64,000 bases of DNA, taken from Vulcanisaeta souniana JCM 11219. GTDB taxonomy: Archaea > Thermoproteota > Thermoprotei > Thermoproteales > Thermocladiaceae. The notes beneath the pieces are model-generated. The model did no database searches. It was not told the origin of the DNA and saw only the letters and a list, made by a program, of their open reading frames with translations. This document shows positions 8,381 to 17,121 of the stretch, in pieces (position 1 is the stretch's first letter; every line of letters begins with the position of its first letter). A program made the translations under genes and the position numbers. Location: NCBI RefSeq assembly GCF_026000775.1, contig NZ_AP026830.1, positions 62,001 through 126,000 on the forward strand, given 5' to 3'.

Positions 8381-10417
8381 ATGGTTGAGCTCACGAGAGA
8401 CGTAGCTCTTAAGATGTATGAATTGATGGTTAAAATACGTTATTTCGAGGACACGATTAGAAAGTGGTATTGGGAGGGTAAGGCGCCAATCTTCGATATT
8501 GGTTCCGGTCCAATACCTGGTGAAATGCACCTGGCCGCTGGTCAGGAGCCTGCGTCTGTCGGAGTTATGATTCACTTAACTCCAGCCGATGCAGTATTTG
8601 CGACTCATAGGGCTCACCATGTGGCCATCGCCAAGGGTGTTGACTTGAAGAAAATGGCGGCTGAGATTTTTGGTAAGAAGACTGGACTTGGTAAGGGTAA
8701 GGGTGGGCACATGCACTTATTCGACTCGATCGTCAACTTCGCATGTAGTGGAATTGTTGGTGCTGCGTTTCCGCAAGCCATTGGCGCCGCACTTGGCTTT
8801 AAACTTCAGGGGAAGAATAATGTGGCGGTTGCTTACGGTGGTGATGGTGCAGCCAATCAGGGGACGTTCCATGAGGCAATTAACCTAGCTGCAATTTGGA
8901 AGTTACCGGCAATATTCGTGATTGAAGATAATAAATGGGCAATATCGGTGCCTAAGTCGAAGTCAACAGCGATAGCTAGGAATAGTGATAGAGCCGTGGC
9001 CTATGGAGTACCTGGAGTCTTCATACCTGATAACGATTTATTTGCCCTATTTGAGGCTGCTAGGGAGGCTGTTGATAGGGCTAGGAGGGGTGAGGGACCA
9101 ACACTCATTGAAATTGAGACCTATAGATTCTATGGGCATTTTGAGGGTGATCCCGAAATTTATAGGCCTAAGGAGGAGGTTGAGGAACTTAGGAAGAGGG
9201 ATCCGGTAATTAGAGTTAAGGATGAGTTAATGAGGAGGGGTTGGCTTGATGATAAGGAGGACGCCCAAATACAGGCTAGGGCTAGGGCTGAGGTTGATGA
9301 GGCCGTGAAGTTCGCTCTGGACAGTCCATACCCAGAGTCCGAGGAGGCTCTTAGAGATGTATTTTCATTACCAGAACCGGTTGGTAAGGTTGATGTTGGT
9401 TGGCCATCCACAAGTGGTAGGGTATTACCTGCTTATATGGCGATTTCCGAGGCAATAGCCCAGGAGATGGAGCGTGATTCAAGGGTTTTCTACATGGGTG
9501 AGGATGTATGCGCCTATAATGGCATATTCGGCATAACTCAGGGCTTATGCTCGAAATTCGGGCCTGATAGGGTTAGGGATACTCCGATTTCCGAGGCTGG
9601 GTTTATAGGGGCTGCGGTTGGTGCGGCGGCAGTCGGTATGAGACCGATAGTGGAGTTAATGTTTGTGGATTTCCTGGGTGTGACTTTCGACCAAGTATTT
9701 AATCACATGGCTAAGAACCACTACATGTCTGGTGGGCAGGTTAAAATGCCCATAGTATTGACAACAGCAATCGGCGGTGGCTATAACGATGCAGCCCAGC
9801 ACTCTCAAGTACTTTATGCCTTATTTGCTCATGTACCTGGGCTTAAGGTTGTTGTACCTTCCAACTCATATGATGCTAAGGGATTAATGATAAGTGCCAT
9901 TAGGGATGATGATCCCGTGGTGTACATGTTCCACAAGAAGATACTTGGCCTGCCCTGGATGTCATATCCAAAGACTGCGCTGACGCATGTACCTGAGGAG
10001 GAGTATACAGTACCAATTGGTAGGGCCAGGATTGCTAGGGAGGGTAGGGATGCTACCATAATTACGGCTGGTCTCATGGTACACTATGCATTGGAGGCTG
10101 CTGATAAATTGGTCAATGAGGGTATTAGTGTTGAGGTGGTTGATTTGAGGACGATAAAGCCACTTGATAGGGAGACAATAGTGAATAGCATTAAGAAGAC
10201 TGGCAGGGTACTCGTGGTTGATGAGGACTACCTGAGCTTCGGCCTGACTGGTGAGGTGGCGGCCATAGTCTCCGAGGAAGCTCATGGGTACTTGAAGGCG
10301 CCATTTAAGAGGTTAGCTGTGCCAGATGTACCGATACCCTATAGTAGGCCTCTTGAGCAGTTCGTAATACCGTCAACGGACAAAATAGTGAGTGCCATTG
10401 AGGATTTAATGAAGTAA
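8381..10417 (+). CDS. Fused E1alpha-E1beta of a 2-oxoacid dehydrogenase complex
   Basis: A thiamine-diphosphate decarboxylase component with both chains on one polypeptide (678 residues). The alpha half has ATHRAHHVAIAKG, GKGGHMHLFD and the ThDP motif starting GGDGAANQGTFHEA and ending EDNKWAIS. The beta half begins near GRVLPAYMAISEA and shows FYMGEDVC, RVRDTPISEAGFIGAA, DAAQHSQVLYALFAHVPGLKVVVPS and a typical C-terminal transketolase domain. Fused E1s are known in some bacterial branched-chain and acetoin-type complexes. The frame opens at 8336, but CTTTAATG about 28 bases before 8381 and homology of MVELTRDVALKMYELM to E1alpha starts favour 8381. It shares long near-identical stretches with the separate E1 pair downstream, so the two arose by duplication. 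Confidence 0.9.
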   Translation: MVELTRDVALKMYELMVKIRYFEDTIRKWYWEGKAPIFDIGSGPIPGEMHLAAGQEPASVGVMIHLTPADAVFATHRAHHVAIAKGVDLKKMAAEIFGKKTGLGKGKGGHMHLFDSIVNFACSGIVGAAFPQAIGAALGFKLQGKNNVAVAYGGDGAANQGTFHEAINLAAIWKLPAIFVIEDNKWAISVPKSKSTAIARNSDRAVAYGVPGVFIPDNDLFALFEAAREAVDRARRGEGPTLIEIETYRFYGHFEGDPEIYRPKEEVEELRKRDPVIRVKDELMRRGWLDDKEDAQIQARARAEVDEAVKFALDSPYPESEEALRDVFSLPEPVGKVDVGWPSTSGRVLPAYMAISEAIAQEMERDSRVFYMGEDVCAYNGIFGITQGLCSKFGPDRVRDTPISEAGFIGAAVGAAAVGMRPIVELMFVDFLGVTFDQVFNHMAKNHYMSGGQVKMPIVLTTAIGGGYNDAAQHSQVLYALFAHVPGLKVVVPSNSYDAKGLMISAIRDDDPVVYMFHKKILGLPWMSYPKTALTHVPEEEYTVPIGRARIAREGRDATIITAGLMVHYALEAADKLVNEGISVEVVDLRTIKPLDRETIVNSIKKTGRVLVVDEDYLSFGLTGEVAAIVSEEAHGYLKAPFKRLAVPDVPIPYSRPLEQFVIPSTDKIVSAIEDLMK

Positions 10418-10472
10418 GGCGATACATTGAAGTTATTAATGCCTCATATTTAAAAATAAAAGGTGATCACTA

Positions 10473-11450
10473 TTGCGTAAGGTTGGCCTGGTCGTTAATC
10501 CAGTGTCTGGAACTGACATTAGGAGAGCTACATCGACAGCTGGGTTTATTGATAACATGCAAAAGGCACGCATTGTTAAGAGTATACTAAGGGGTATTGA
10601 GTCCGCGGGTGTTGATGAAGCCCTAATAATGCCTGATTTCTATGGAATTGCTGCCCATGCACTTTGGGACTTACCACAATTAAGCCTTAAATGGAGTTTT
10701 ATAGACATGAAACCCAGGGGTGACTATACAGATACTGTTAATGCCGTTAGGTACATGGTTAAGGAGAACGTAGGTAGTATAGTGATCCTCGGTGGCGATG
10801 GCACCGTTAGAATAGCATCAAAGGTCTCCGGCGATACCCCACTACTCCCAATATCCACTGGCACTAATAATGTAATACCGTACTTCATAGACGGCACCCT
10901 AGCAGGTATCGCAGCTGCTGCGGTGGCTAATGGCCTAGTTAATGACAGTGTCACGTATAGGTTAAGGAGAATATTACTGATAATAAATGGCGAAGTAATT
11001 GATCAGGCATTGGTTGATTTGGGGGCTACGCTTTACCCATTCAGGGGCGCTAGGGCTGTTATTGACCCTAACATGGTAACTGAGGCCTTCATATCACTGG
11101 TAAAACCACTTAGTATTGGTTTGGCATCAATAGGCAGTGTTCTGAGACCCAATGGCTTACCTAATGACAAAATACTTCATGTGACCATTGGATCAAGGTT
11201 TAGTATTAGGGCCGTACTAATGCCCGGTTATGTGACTAACATGGGTATTGATAGGGTTGAGGAGATAGGCCTTGGTGTTAAGGTGCCAATAAGTAGGGCG
11301 TACACAATTGAGCTTGATGGTGAGAGGGAAGTGGAGATTTTCAACGGTGATTATGTTGAGGTAATGGCTGATGATAGGGGTCCCGTCATCATAGATGTCA
11401 ATAAGGCAATGCAGGAATTATTTTTAAGGCAATGTTCTAACTGCCCGTAG
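10473..11450 (+). CDS. AcoX-like ATP-NAD kinase-fold protein, copy 1
   Basis: A 325-residue protein of the ATP-NAD/AcoX kinase family. It has the N-terminal VGLVVNPVSGTDIRRA (phosphate-binding start), the GGDGT motif in VILGGDGTVRIA, and PISTGTNNVIPYF, which replaces the GTxNDFA-type loop of diacylglycerol kinases. The C-terminal beta domain ends with AYTIELDGERE. AcoX genes are known from acetoin dehydrogenase operons, where their role is unsettled; NAD phosphorylation is inferred from fold only. The TTG start at 10473 follows an AGGTGATC ribosome site at 10461-10468. It follows the fused E1 by 55 bases and is convergent with E1beta, leaving two bases between them. Confidence 0.8.
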   Translation: MRKVGLVVNPVSGTDIRRATSTAGFIDNMQKARIVKSILRGIESAGVDEALIMPDFYGIAAHALWDLPQLSLKWSFIDMKPRGDYTDTVNAVRYMVKENVGSIVILGGDGTVRIASKVSGDTPLLPISTGTNNVIPYFIDGTLAGIAAAAVANGLVNDSVTYRLRRILLIINGEVIDQALVDLGATLYPFRGARAVIDPNMVTEAFISLVKPLSIGLASIGSVLRPNGLPNDKILHVTIGSRFSIRAVLMPGYVTNMGIDRVEEIGLGVKVPISRAYTIELDGEREVEIFNGDYVEVMADDRGPVIIDVNKAMQELFLRQCSNCP

Positions 11451-11452
11451 GA

Positions 11453-12451
11453 TTAGGGCTTCTTGAAGTAATAAACGTCCTTTATAGCCTTCATTATCTT
11501 CTCGGTGCTTGGTATCCACTCACGCTCCAGAGCCTCACTAAATGGTACTGGTGTTGCTGGCGGTGTGACTAACTTAACGGGAGCCTTAAGATGCTCAAAG
11601 GCCTTAGAGACTGCGAGAGCTGCTATGTCGGTTGCGAAGGATGCCCTTGGGTAACCTTCATCAACCACCACTAGCCTACCCGTCTTCCTTATTGAATTCA
11701 GTATGGTGTCTTCATCGAGTGGTACTAGGGTCCTTGGATCAATAACCTCAACACTAATACCCTCATTAGTCAGTTTCTCTGCGGCTTCGAGAGCCTTGTG
11801 ACCCATCCATGCAGTTGCGACCACAGTTACGTCCTTACCCTCCCTCTTAACATCAGCAACACCAAACGGTATTTTATAGGGTCCCTCGGGTACTGGGCCT
11901 CTAACGCCATAGAGCATCTTGTGCTCAATGAATATTACTGGGTCCTCCTCATCAAGTGTTGCTGTTAGTAGTAGGCCCTTGGCATCGTATGGTGTTGAGG
12001 GCATTACAACCTTAAGGCCAGGAACGTGGATAAATATCGCATGCAATGACTGGGAGTGTTGGGCGGCTGCTTGAATACCTGCGCCGCACACTGTCCTGAG
12101 GACCATGGGTATCTTAACCTTACCACCTGTCATGTACCTAAGCTTAGCCGCCTGGTTGTATATTTGGTCGAAGGCTACGCCCAGGAAGTCTATGAACATG
12201 AGCTCAGCAACAGGTTTCAAACCCATCATTGCGGTGCCCACGGCAGCTCCTATAAACCCAGACTCAGCTATTGGAGTATCCCTAACCCTCTCTGGGCCGT
12301 ATTTGTCGTATAGACCCATTGTAACTCCAAATACACCACCATAAACACCCACATCCTCACCCATTATTACTACCCTCTTATCAACGGACATTGCATAGTC
12401 CAACGCCTCATTTAGGGCCTGGACAAACGTTATCTCCCTCGTGCTCGCCAT
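11453..12451 (-). CDS. 2-oxoacid dehydrogenase E1 component, beta subunit
   Basis: The beta chain of a ThDP-dependent E1, about 332 residues, normal for the family. Conserved parts are ITFVQALNEALDYAM, IMGEDVGVYGGVFG, RVRDTPIAESGFIGAAVG, AAQHSQSLHAIFIHVPGLKVVMPS and the C-terminal KTGRLVVVDEGY. It pairs with the alpha gene just upstream (stop 12462, ribosome site GGTGAT at 12456-12461, ATG at 12451). The substrate is not readable from sequence; neighbours resembling acetoin clusters (AcoX) suggest acetoin, pyruvate or branched-chain 2-oxoacids. Confidence 0.92.
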   Translation of the reverse strand: MASTREITFVQALNEALDYAMSVDKRVVIMGEDVGVYGGVFGVTMGLYDKYGPERVRDTPIAESGFIGAAVGTAMMGLKPVAELMFIDFLGVAFDQIYNQAAKLRYMTGGKVKIPMVLRTVCGAGIQAAAQHSQSLHAIFIHVPGLKVVMPSTPYDAKGLLLTATLDEEDPVIFIEHKMLYGVRGPVPEGPYKIPFGVADVKREGKDVTVVATAWMGHKALEAAEKLTNEGISVEVIDPRTLVPLDEDTILNSIRKTGRLVVVDEGYPRASFATDIAALAVSKAFEHLKAPVKLVTPPATPVPFSEALEREWIPSTEKIMKAIKDVYYFKKP

Positions 12452-12461
12452 ACTCATCACC

Positions 12462-13472
12462 TCACTCCCACCTCCAAACTAATACTCCATTTGTCGGCCT
12501 TGCAAATACATCCTCATAAAGCTCCTCTGGGCCTGGGTATGGACTGTCCAGAGCGAACTTCACGGCCTCATCAACCTCATTAGACACACGCTTCCATACT
12601 GCATCAAGCTCCTCCCTAGTTGCCATGCTTCTCTCGAGCAGGTACTTCTCGAATAACTTAATTGGGTCCTTATTGTTCATCCACCACTCAAGCTCATCCT
12701 TAGACCTATAGATCTGTGGATCACCCTCAAAGTGCCCCCTGAACCTATATGTCCTGGCCTCTATTAGTGTTGGTCCCTCACCCCTCCTAGCCCTATCAAC
12801 AGCCTCCTTTGTTGTCTCGTAAACTGCCAGTACGTCCTGCCCATCAACGCTCACGCCAGGTATTCCATAGGCCTTTCCTCTCTCGGCAACGCTGGTTATT
12901 AATTGCTGCTTCGAGTAGTGAAGTGATATTTGATATAGATTATTCTCACATACGAATACAACGGGTAACTTCCAAATTGCAGCTAGGTTAATTGCCTCAT
13001 GGAAGTTCTGCTGATTTGAGCCTCCCTCCCCGAAGAAGGCGACTGCGACGTTATCCTTACCCAATAACTTAAAGGCCAATGCAGCGCCAACTGCATGTGG
13101 TATACCGCCGCCAACCATGCCGTTTGCACCAAGCATACCAATACTTGGGTCAGCAATGTGCATTGAGCCTCCCTTACCCTTGTTACTACCCGTCCTCTTG
13201 CCAAATAATTCGGCAAAGGATGCCTTCAGGTCACCGCCCTTGGCGATGTAGTGGCCGTGGCTCCTGTGGGTGCCCGTAATCACATCGCCGGGTTTGAGCG
13301 CGGCCATGACGCCAGTGGCCACGGCCTCCTCACCGACATATAGGTGTACGAAGCCCTTGATCTTACCCTGGGCGAAGAGTTCTGCGGCCTTATTTTCATG
13401 GAGCCTTATCTTGACCATGGTCTCGTACATCCACATAAGCTTATCCTTACTTAACTCCTCCCTCTGTGCCAT
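12462..13472 (-). CDS. 2-oxoacid dehydrogenase E1 component, alpha subunit
   Basis: The alpha chain of the same E1. It has the THRSHGHYIAKGGD loop, NKGKGGSMHIAD, the ThDP-magnesium motif opening GEGGSNQQNFHEA and closing with ENNLYQIS, and PTLIEARTYRFRGHFEGDP, which is nearly repeated in the fused E1. The diphosphate motif reads GEG where most relatives have GDG. The frame runs to 13520, but the ATG at 13472 has a GCTTAAAA TATA box about 26-31 bases upstream, so a leaderless 336-residue product is likely. It is the first gene of an alpha-beta operon. Confidence 0.92.
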   Translation of the reverse strand: MAQREELSKDKLMWMYETMVKIRLHENKAAELFAQGKIKGFVHLYVGEEAVATGVMAALKPGDVITGTHRSHGHYIAKGGDLKASFAELFGKRTGSNKGKGGSMHIADPSIGMLGANGMVGGGIPHAVGAALAFKLLGKDNVAVAFFGEGGSNQQNFHEAINLAAIWKLPVVFVCENNLYQISLHYSKQQLITSVAERGKAYGIPGVSVDGQDVLAVYETTKEAVDRARRGEGPTLIEARTYRFRGHFEGDPQIYRSKDELEWWMNNKDPIKLFEKYLLERSMATREELDAVWKRVSNEVDEAVKFALDSPYPGPEELYEDVFARPTNGVLVWRWE

Positions 13473-13585
13473 AACAATGTTTCTAATTTTACTTCTTTTA
13501 AGCTTTGCTATGATTTGCATATTTATGGTCTATGAATGTAATTCATGACAAAAAGTAAATAAATAGTAATGACTTATGTTCATTT

Positions 13586-14596
13586 ATGCCTAGAAACCCC
13601 GTGATAGGTCTCGTGATTAATCCACAGGCAGGTAGGGACATTAGGAGGTTGGTTGCCTACGCCAGTGTCTTTGATAATTCTGAGAAGATGAACATCGTGC
13701 GTAAATTAATAATGACCTTACTCGATCTTGGCATTAATAGGTACGTAATAATGCCTGAGCCCGAGGGCATCGTAACCACTGCATTGCACTCACTACCAAG
13801 TAATGCTATTGAGGGTATTGAGTATGAGTATGCCCCAATAAGGGTTAGTGGTACTTGGGTTGATACTTATGATGCCGTTAGGTACATGATTGGTAGAGTT
13901 GATGCATTAATAGTCCTTGGTGGTGATGGTACGAATAGGATAGTTGCAAAGACGGGTATTGAGGTGCCTGTCATGCCCATATCCACGGGTACGAATAACG
14001 TGTTTCCATACATGATAGAGGCCACTATTGCGGCGGAGGCAGTGGCTGCAATAGTACTTGGTTATGTTGGAGTTGAGGAGGGTGCGTACAGGAGTAAGGT
14101 GATTAGGATTTATGAGGATGGTGAGTATAGGGATGTGGCCATCGTGGATGCTGTATCCACTTCCTATCAGTACATAGGTGCCAGGGCAATTTGGGAACCT
14201 GAGTACATTAGGGAGGTTTTCACAGTGCTTAGTGCACCATATAATATTGGCCTATCATCAATAGCCGGCCTATTTAAGGAGGTTGGGCATGAGAATGATG
14301 AGGCAATATACGTTAGGTTATCAAGGGATGGAACTGGTAAGTCGTTTAGGACTGCAATAACGCCAGGCCGCATGAGTAGGCTCAGCGTTGAGGAGGTCAG
14401 GGAGGTGAGGCTTGGTGAGAGGGTTCGGTTAAGTCCTGGTTCGACGTTAATAGCCCTGGATGGTGAGAGGGAGTTCATGGTTGATCCAGGGAGTGAATTG
14501 GTGGTTGAGGCTGTCAGGAGAGGCCCATTTGTCATTGATTATAGAAAAACCCTCAGTATGGCGAAGGAAAGGGGGTTCTTCGAATCATTCAAGTAA
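13586..14596 (+). CDS. AcoX-like ATP-NAD kinase-fold protein, copy 2
   Basis: A paralogue of the 10473-11450 protein with the same plan: IGLVVNPQAGRDIRRL at the start, GGDGTNRIVAKTG, MPISTGTNNVFPYM and a C-terminal STLIALDGEREF segment. Each of the two E1 sets thus has its own AcoX-like neighbour. Transcription is divergent from E1alpha; AGTAAATAAATAG at about 13552-13564 lies at TATA distance from the ATG. Its last 12 bases overlap the convergent lplA gene. The biochemical role of AcoX in 2-oxoacid dehydrogenase loci is not established. Confidence 0.8.
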   Translation: MPRNPVIGLVINPQAGRDIRRLVAYASVFDNSEKMNIVRKLIMTLLDLGINRYVIMPEPEGIVTTALHSLPSNAIEGIEYEYAPIRVSGTWVDTYDAVRYMIGRVDALIVLGGDGTNRIVAKTGIEVPVMPISTGTNNVFPYMIEATIAAEAVAAIVLGYVGVEEGAYRSKVIRIYEDGEYRDVAIVDAVSTSYQYIGARAIWEPEYIREVFTVLSAPYNIGLSSIAGLFKEVGHENDEAIYVRLSRDGTGKSFRTAITPGRMSRLSVEEVREVRLGERVRLSPGSTLIALDGEREFMVDPGSELVVEAVRRGPFVIDYRKTLSMAKERGFFESFK

Positions 14597-15376
14597 TTCC
14601 CTGGGTATTTCCACACTTATGAATTCTCTACCGAAGACCCATTCAGGCCTATTATACTTATTATAATATAGGTACTCAGCAAGTCTGAGTTCACGTTCAG
14701 TTAATTCATCCCTATAGTACTCGAAGCCCAGGTACTCCGAGTAACCCCTGAGTAACGCATACTTAACATCATCCATGTCCTTACCTGTTAGGTCATAGAC
14801 ATTACCAACCCTATGACTGACCTGGGTAATACCCTTATCCTGAAGCTTGGTCTTGGGCACCTTAAGGACCCTGGCAAGCATATCTAGGTTGCTACTTATG
14901 AGCATGGTTGCGTGGAATAGCACGAAGCCCTCCCTCAATCCCGCGGCTGAGCCAAGGACCTTCCTATCATTAATCTCCACATCATTAAGTCCCGGGCTCT
15001 CCGCCCTAATACCAAGCATCTTAAAGGCCAGTAATACTGGTTTTATCATTGCTTCGTACATCCTAATAACATCATTACTAACCCCATAAATATCAGGTAT
15101 TATGACGGAGTATATTAGGTTGCCGAGGTCCTGATAAACGGCGCCACCGCCGGTGTCCCTCTTGGCTATTTGAACGTTGTACTGCTGAACCACGTCCATG
15201 TTAACCTCCTCCTCAGCAATCTGGAACTTACCAATGATCACCGCATTCCTATGTCTCCAGAACCAGAGGGTTGGTGGTGACTTACCAAGCAACATGAGCC
15301 TAAATATCGCCTCCTCAACCGCCAGGCTCATCCTTGGGTTATCCAAGAACTCGTGCTCCACGAGCCTAACTCTCAT
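14585..15376 (-). CDS. lplA: Lipoate-protein ligase A, catalytic large subunit
   Basis: This enzyme activates lipoate to lipoyl-AMP and transfers it to the lysine of lipoyl domains. The sequence has the biotin/lipoate ligase fold markers: NPRMSLAVEEAIFR, FWRHRNAVIIGKFQ, the RDTGGGAVYQDLGNL motif and GRKVLGSA-like NDRKVLGSAAG. It lacks the C-terminal accessory domain of E. coli LplA; that part is encoded separately just upstream (lplB), as in Thermoplasma. The ATG at 15376 overlaps the end of lplB; a GTG at 15385 is an alternative. It is expected to lipoylate the adjacent E2 fusion protein. Confidence 0.93.
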   Translation of the reverse strand: MRVRLVEHEFLDNPRMSLAVEEAIFRLMLLGKSPPTLWFWRHRNAVIIGKFQIAEEEVNMDVVQQYNVQIAKRDTGGGAVYQDLGNLIYSVIIPDIYGVSNDVIRMYEAMIKPVLLAFKMLGIRAESPGLNDVEINDRKVLGSAAGLREGFVLFHATMLISSNLDMLARVLKVPKTKLQDKGITQVSHRVGNVYDLTGKDMDDVKYALLRGYSEYLGFEYYRDELTERELRLAEYLYYNKYNRPEWVFGREFISVEIPRELLE

Positions 15377-15647
15377 GGTGAGCACCCATTATTGCTTCCA
15401 CGAAGTCCTCCTCAGTAACGAAGGGCACCTTAACACCACTACTGAAGAACTCATGAATAACCCTACTAACATCACCCCTACTGAATTTAACACCAGTCAA
15501 CGACTTCTCAAGCATGAGCAATGCCTCCTCTGGATACATGAAGAAGTCACCCGTTATCCTAATCCAGGTTATCCTACCATCATCACTAAGTCTCAACCTA
15601 ACTCTTATCAAACCCTTCTTAGCCTTATACTCATTAATTAAGGACAT
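15366..15647 (-). CDS. lplB: Lipoate-protein ligase accessory small subunit
   Basis: A 93-residue protein matching the separate C-terminal domain of two-part lipoate ligases. It has KKGLIRVRLRLSDDGRITWIRITGDFFMYPEEALLMLEKSL, given here only for position (residues about 10-50), followed by a helical end. In the archaeal two-protein enzyme this subunit is needed for lipoate activation. It precedes and overlaps lplA by 11 bases, so both are probably cotranscribed. Its promoter is shared with the divergent E2 gene. Confidence 0.85.
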   Translation of the reverse strand: MSLINEYKAKKGLIRVRLRLSDDGRITWIRITGDFFMYPEEALLMLEKSLTGVKFSRGDVSRVIHEFFSSGVKVPFVTEEDFVEAIMGAHHES

Positions 15648-15668
15648 CTATAAATAAAGTTCTGGTCA

Positions 15669-15680
15669 ATATTTAAAAAT
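15669..15680. promoter_or_regulatory. Single palindromic TATA element serving lplB-lplA and the E2-OsmC gene
   Basis: ATATTTAAAAAT-like sequence is centred at about 15674, some 27 bases from both the lplB ATG (15647, leftward) and the E2 ATG (15701, rightward). Only 53 bases separate the two starts, and no second TATA-like element fits. One TBP site could therefore drive both leaderless transcripts, coupling lipoate ligase to its target. Confidence 0.55.
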
Positions 15681-15700
15681 TCCCACTAGGTGCAATTGTT

Positions 15701-17098
15701 ATGCTTATTACAGTACCCAATCTGTGGAATTACGATAGGTACGGGCCAGGAGTCATCACAGAGTGGTACAAGAAGGAGGGTGACCTAGTGAAGAAGAAGG
15801 AACCCCTGTGCCAAATAATGGTCATTAAAGCCACATACATAGTGGAGAGTCCAATAGATGGTAAATTAACGAGGATAATAGCCCAGAAGGGCACTAAGGT
15901 CAAGCCTGGCGATCCACTCGTGGAGATTGAGGAGGTGGCCGCGCCGCCAGCACCAACGCCAGTGCCCGCACCACAGCCAGCACCACAGGTTATCACCGCA
16001 CCCGAGGTTAAGGAGTACTCAGTAATTAAGATCGAGGGTCTTAGGAGAGTTATTGCTGACAGGATGACCGAGAGCCTGAGAACCGCAGCACAGTACACAT
16101 TACACATGGATGCCGATGCTACAGAGTTAGTGGAGCTCAGAGAGTCAAGATTTAAGGATTACTCATACACGGAACTACTCTCATACATAGTAATTAAGGC
16201 GCTTAAGGACTACCCAAGCCTTAATGCCCACGTTGTTAATGATGAAATGAGAATATTCAACCATGTACACCTAGGCATCGGAATACAAACGGATAATGGT
16301 CTCCTCGTGGGTGTCGTTAAGAATGCCGATACTATGGATCTGGATGCCCTTGCCAAGGGCATTAAGAGGGTTATTGACGATGTTAGGCAAGGCAGGGCAA
16401 TACCGGAGGAATTGACTGGGTCTACATTCACAATAAGTAACCTGGGAATGACGGAGGTCATTTACTTCACACCAATAATAAACCCGCCGGAGGTTGCGAT
16501 ACTCGGTGTTGGGAAGATTAGGGACATAAACGGTAAGAAACTCATGCCATTAAGTCTAACCCTTGATCACAGGGTAATTGATGGTTATGTTGGTGCCCAA
16601 TTCCTGGGTAGACTCAAGGAATTGATTGAGAAACCACACGAAGTACTGCCTGGACTACCACCTCCACCCGAGGTTTCCTTCAACCTAACCGCAATATCAC
16701 TATCCAACACTAAGATTGAGGCTACCATAAGGAACTTCAGGGTAATGGTTGATGAGCCTGAGGATGCGGGAGGCACAAACGCAGCACCAAACCCAATAGA
16801 ATACCTACTACTCGCTTTAGCCGGGTGTATGAATGTGACAATTAGGAAGATAGCCAGGGAGAGAGGCATTAAGATAGACTCAATGCAATTATCAATAACT
16901 GGATCACTAAATCCAGCTAAGTTCGAAGGAACAGCAAAAACAGGGAGGGCGGGCCTAACACGCATAAACATTGAACTAAGCATATCAACAACAGCACCAA
17001 GGGATGTAATAAACGACATAATTAAGGAAGCTGAAGAAAGATGCCCAGTACACGACACACTAACCCAAGGAACGCAAATAAAAATCACGATCAAATAA
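15701..17098 (+). CDS. 2-oxoacid dehydrogenase E2 (lipoyl acyltransferase) fused to an OsmC peroxidase-like domain
   Basis: Three domains on 465 residues. Residues 1-79 are a lipoyl domain with Lys43 in VIKAT as the lipoylation site (the usual DK is IK here). A Pro/Ala-rich linker (80-107) follows. Residues 108-315 are the acyltransferase core, ending in SLTLDHRVIDG with catalytic His290. Residues 325-465 are a full OsmC/Ohr-like domain: Glu367 in NPIEY, Cys376 in LALAGC, Cys448 in EERCPVHDTL, matching the dithiol peroxidase pair. The peripheral-subunit-binding domain that normally holds E1/E3 is absent. Bacterial Ohr-type peroxidases are known to take electrons from lipoylated proteins, so the fusion suggests an in-built peroxide sink for the dihydrolipoyl arm (inference). 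Start ATG has a TATA box 24-29 bases upstream. Confidence 0.9.
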   Translation: MLITVPNLWNYDRYGPGVITEWYKKEGDLVKKKEPLCQIMVIKATYIVESPIDGKLTRIIAQKGTKVKPGDPLVEIEEVAAPPAPTPVPAPQPAPQVITAPEVKEYSVIKIEGLRRVIADRMTESLRTAAQYTLHMDADATELVELRESRFKDYSYTELLSYIVIKALKDYPSLNAHVVNDEMRIFNHVHLGIGIQTDNGLLVGVVKNADTMDLDALAKGIKRVIDDVRQGRAIPEELTGSTFTISNLGMTEVIYFTPIINPPEVAILGVGKIRDINGKKLMPLSLTLDHRVIDGYVGAQFLGRLKELIEKPHEVLPGLPPPPEVSFNLTAISLSNTKIEATIRNFRVMVDEPEDAGGTNAAPNPIEYLLLALAGCMNVTIRKIARERGIKIDSMQLSITGSLNPAKFEGTAKTGRAGLTRINIELSISTTAPRDVINDIIKEAEERCPVHDTLTQGTQIKITIK

Positions 17099-17121
17099 TT
17101 TAAACAACCCAGGTAAAACTT

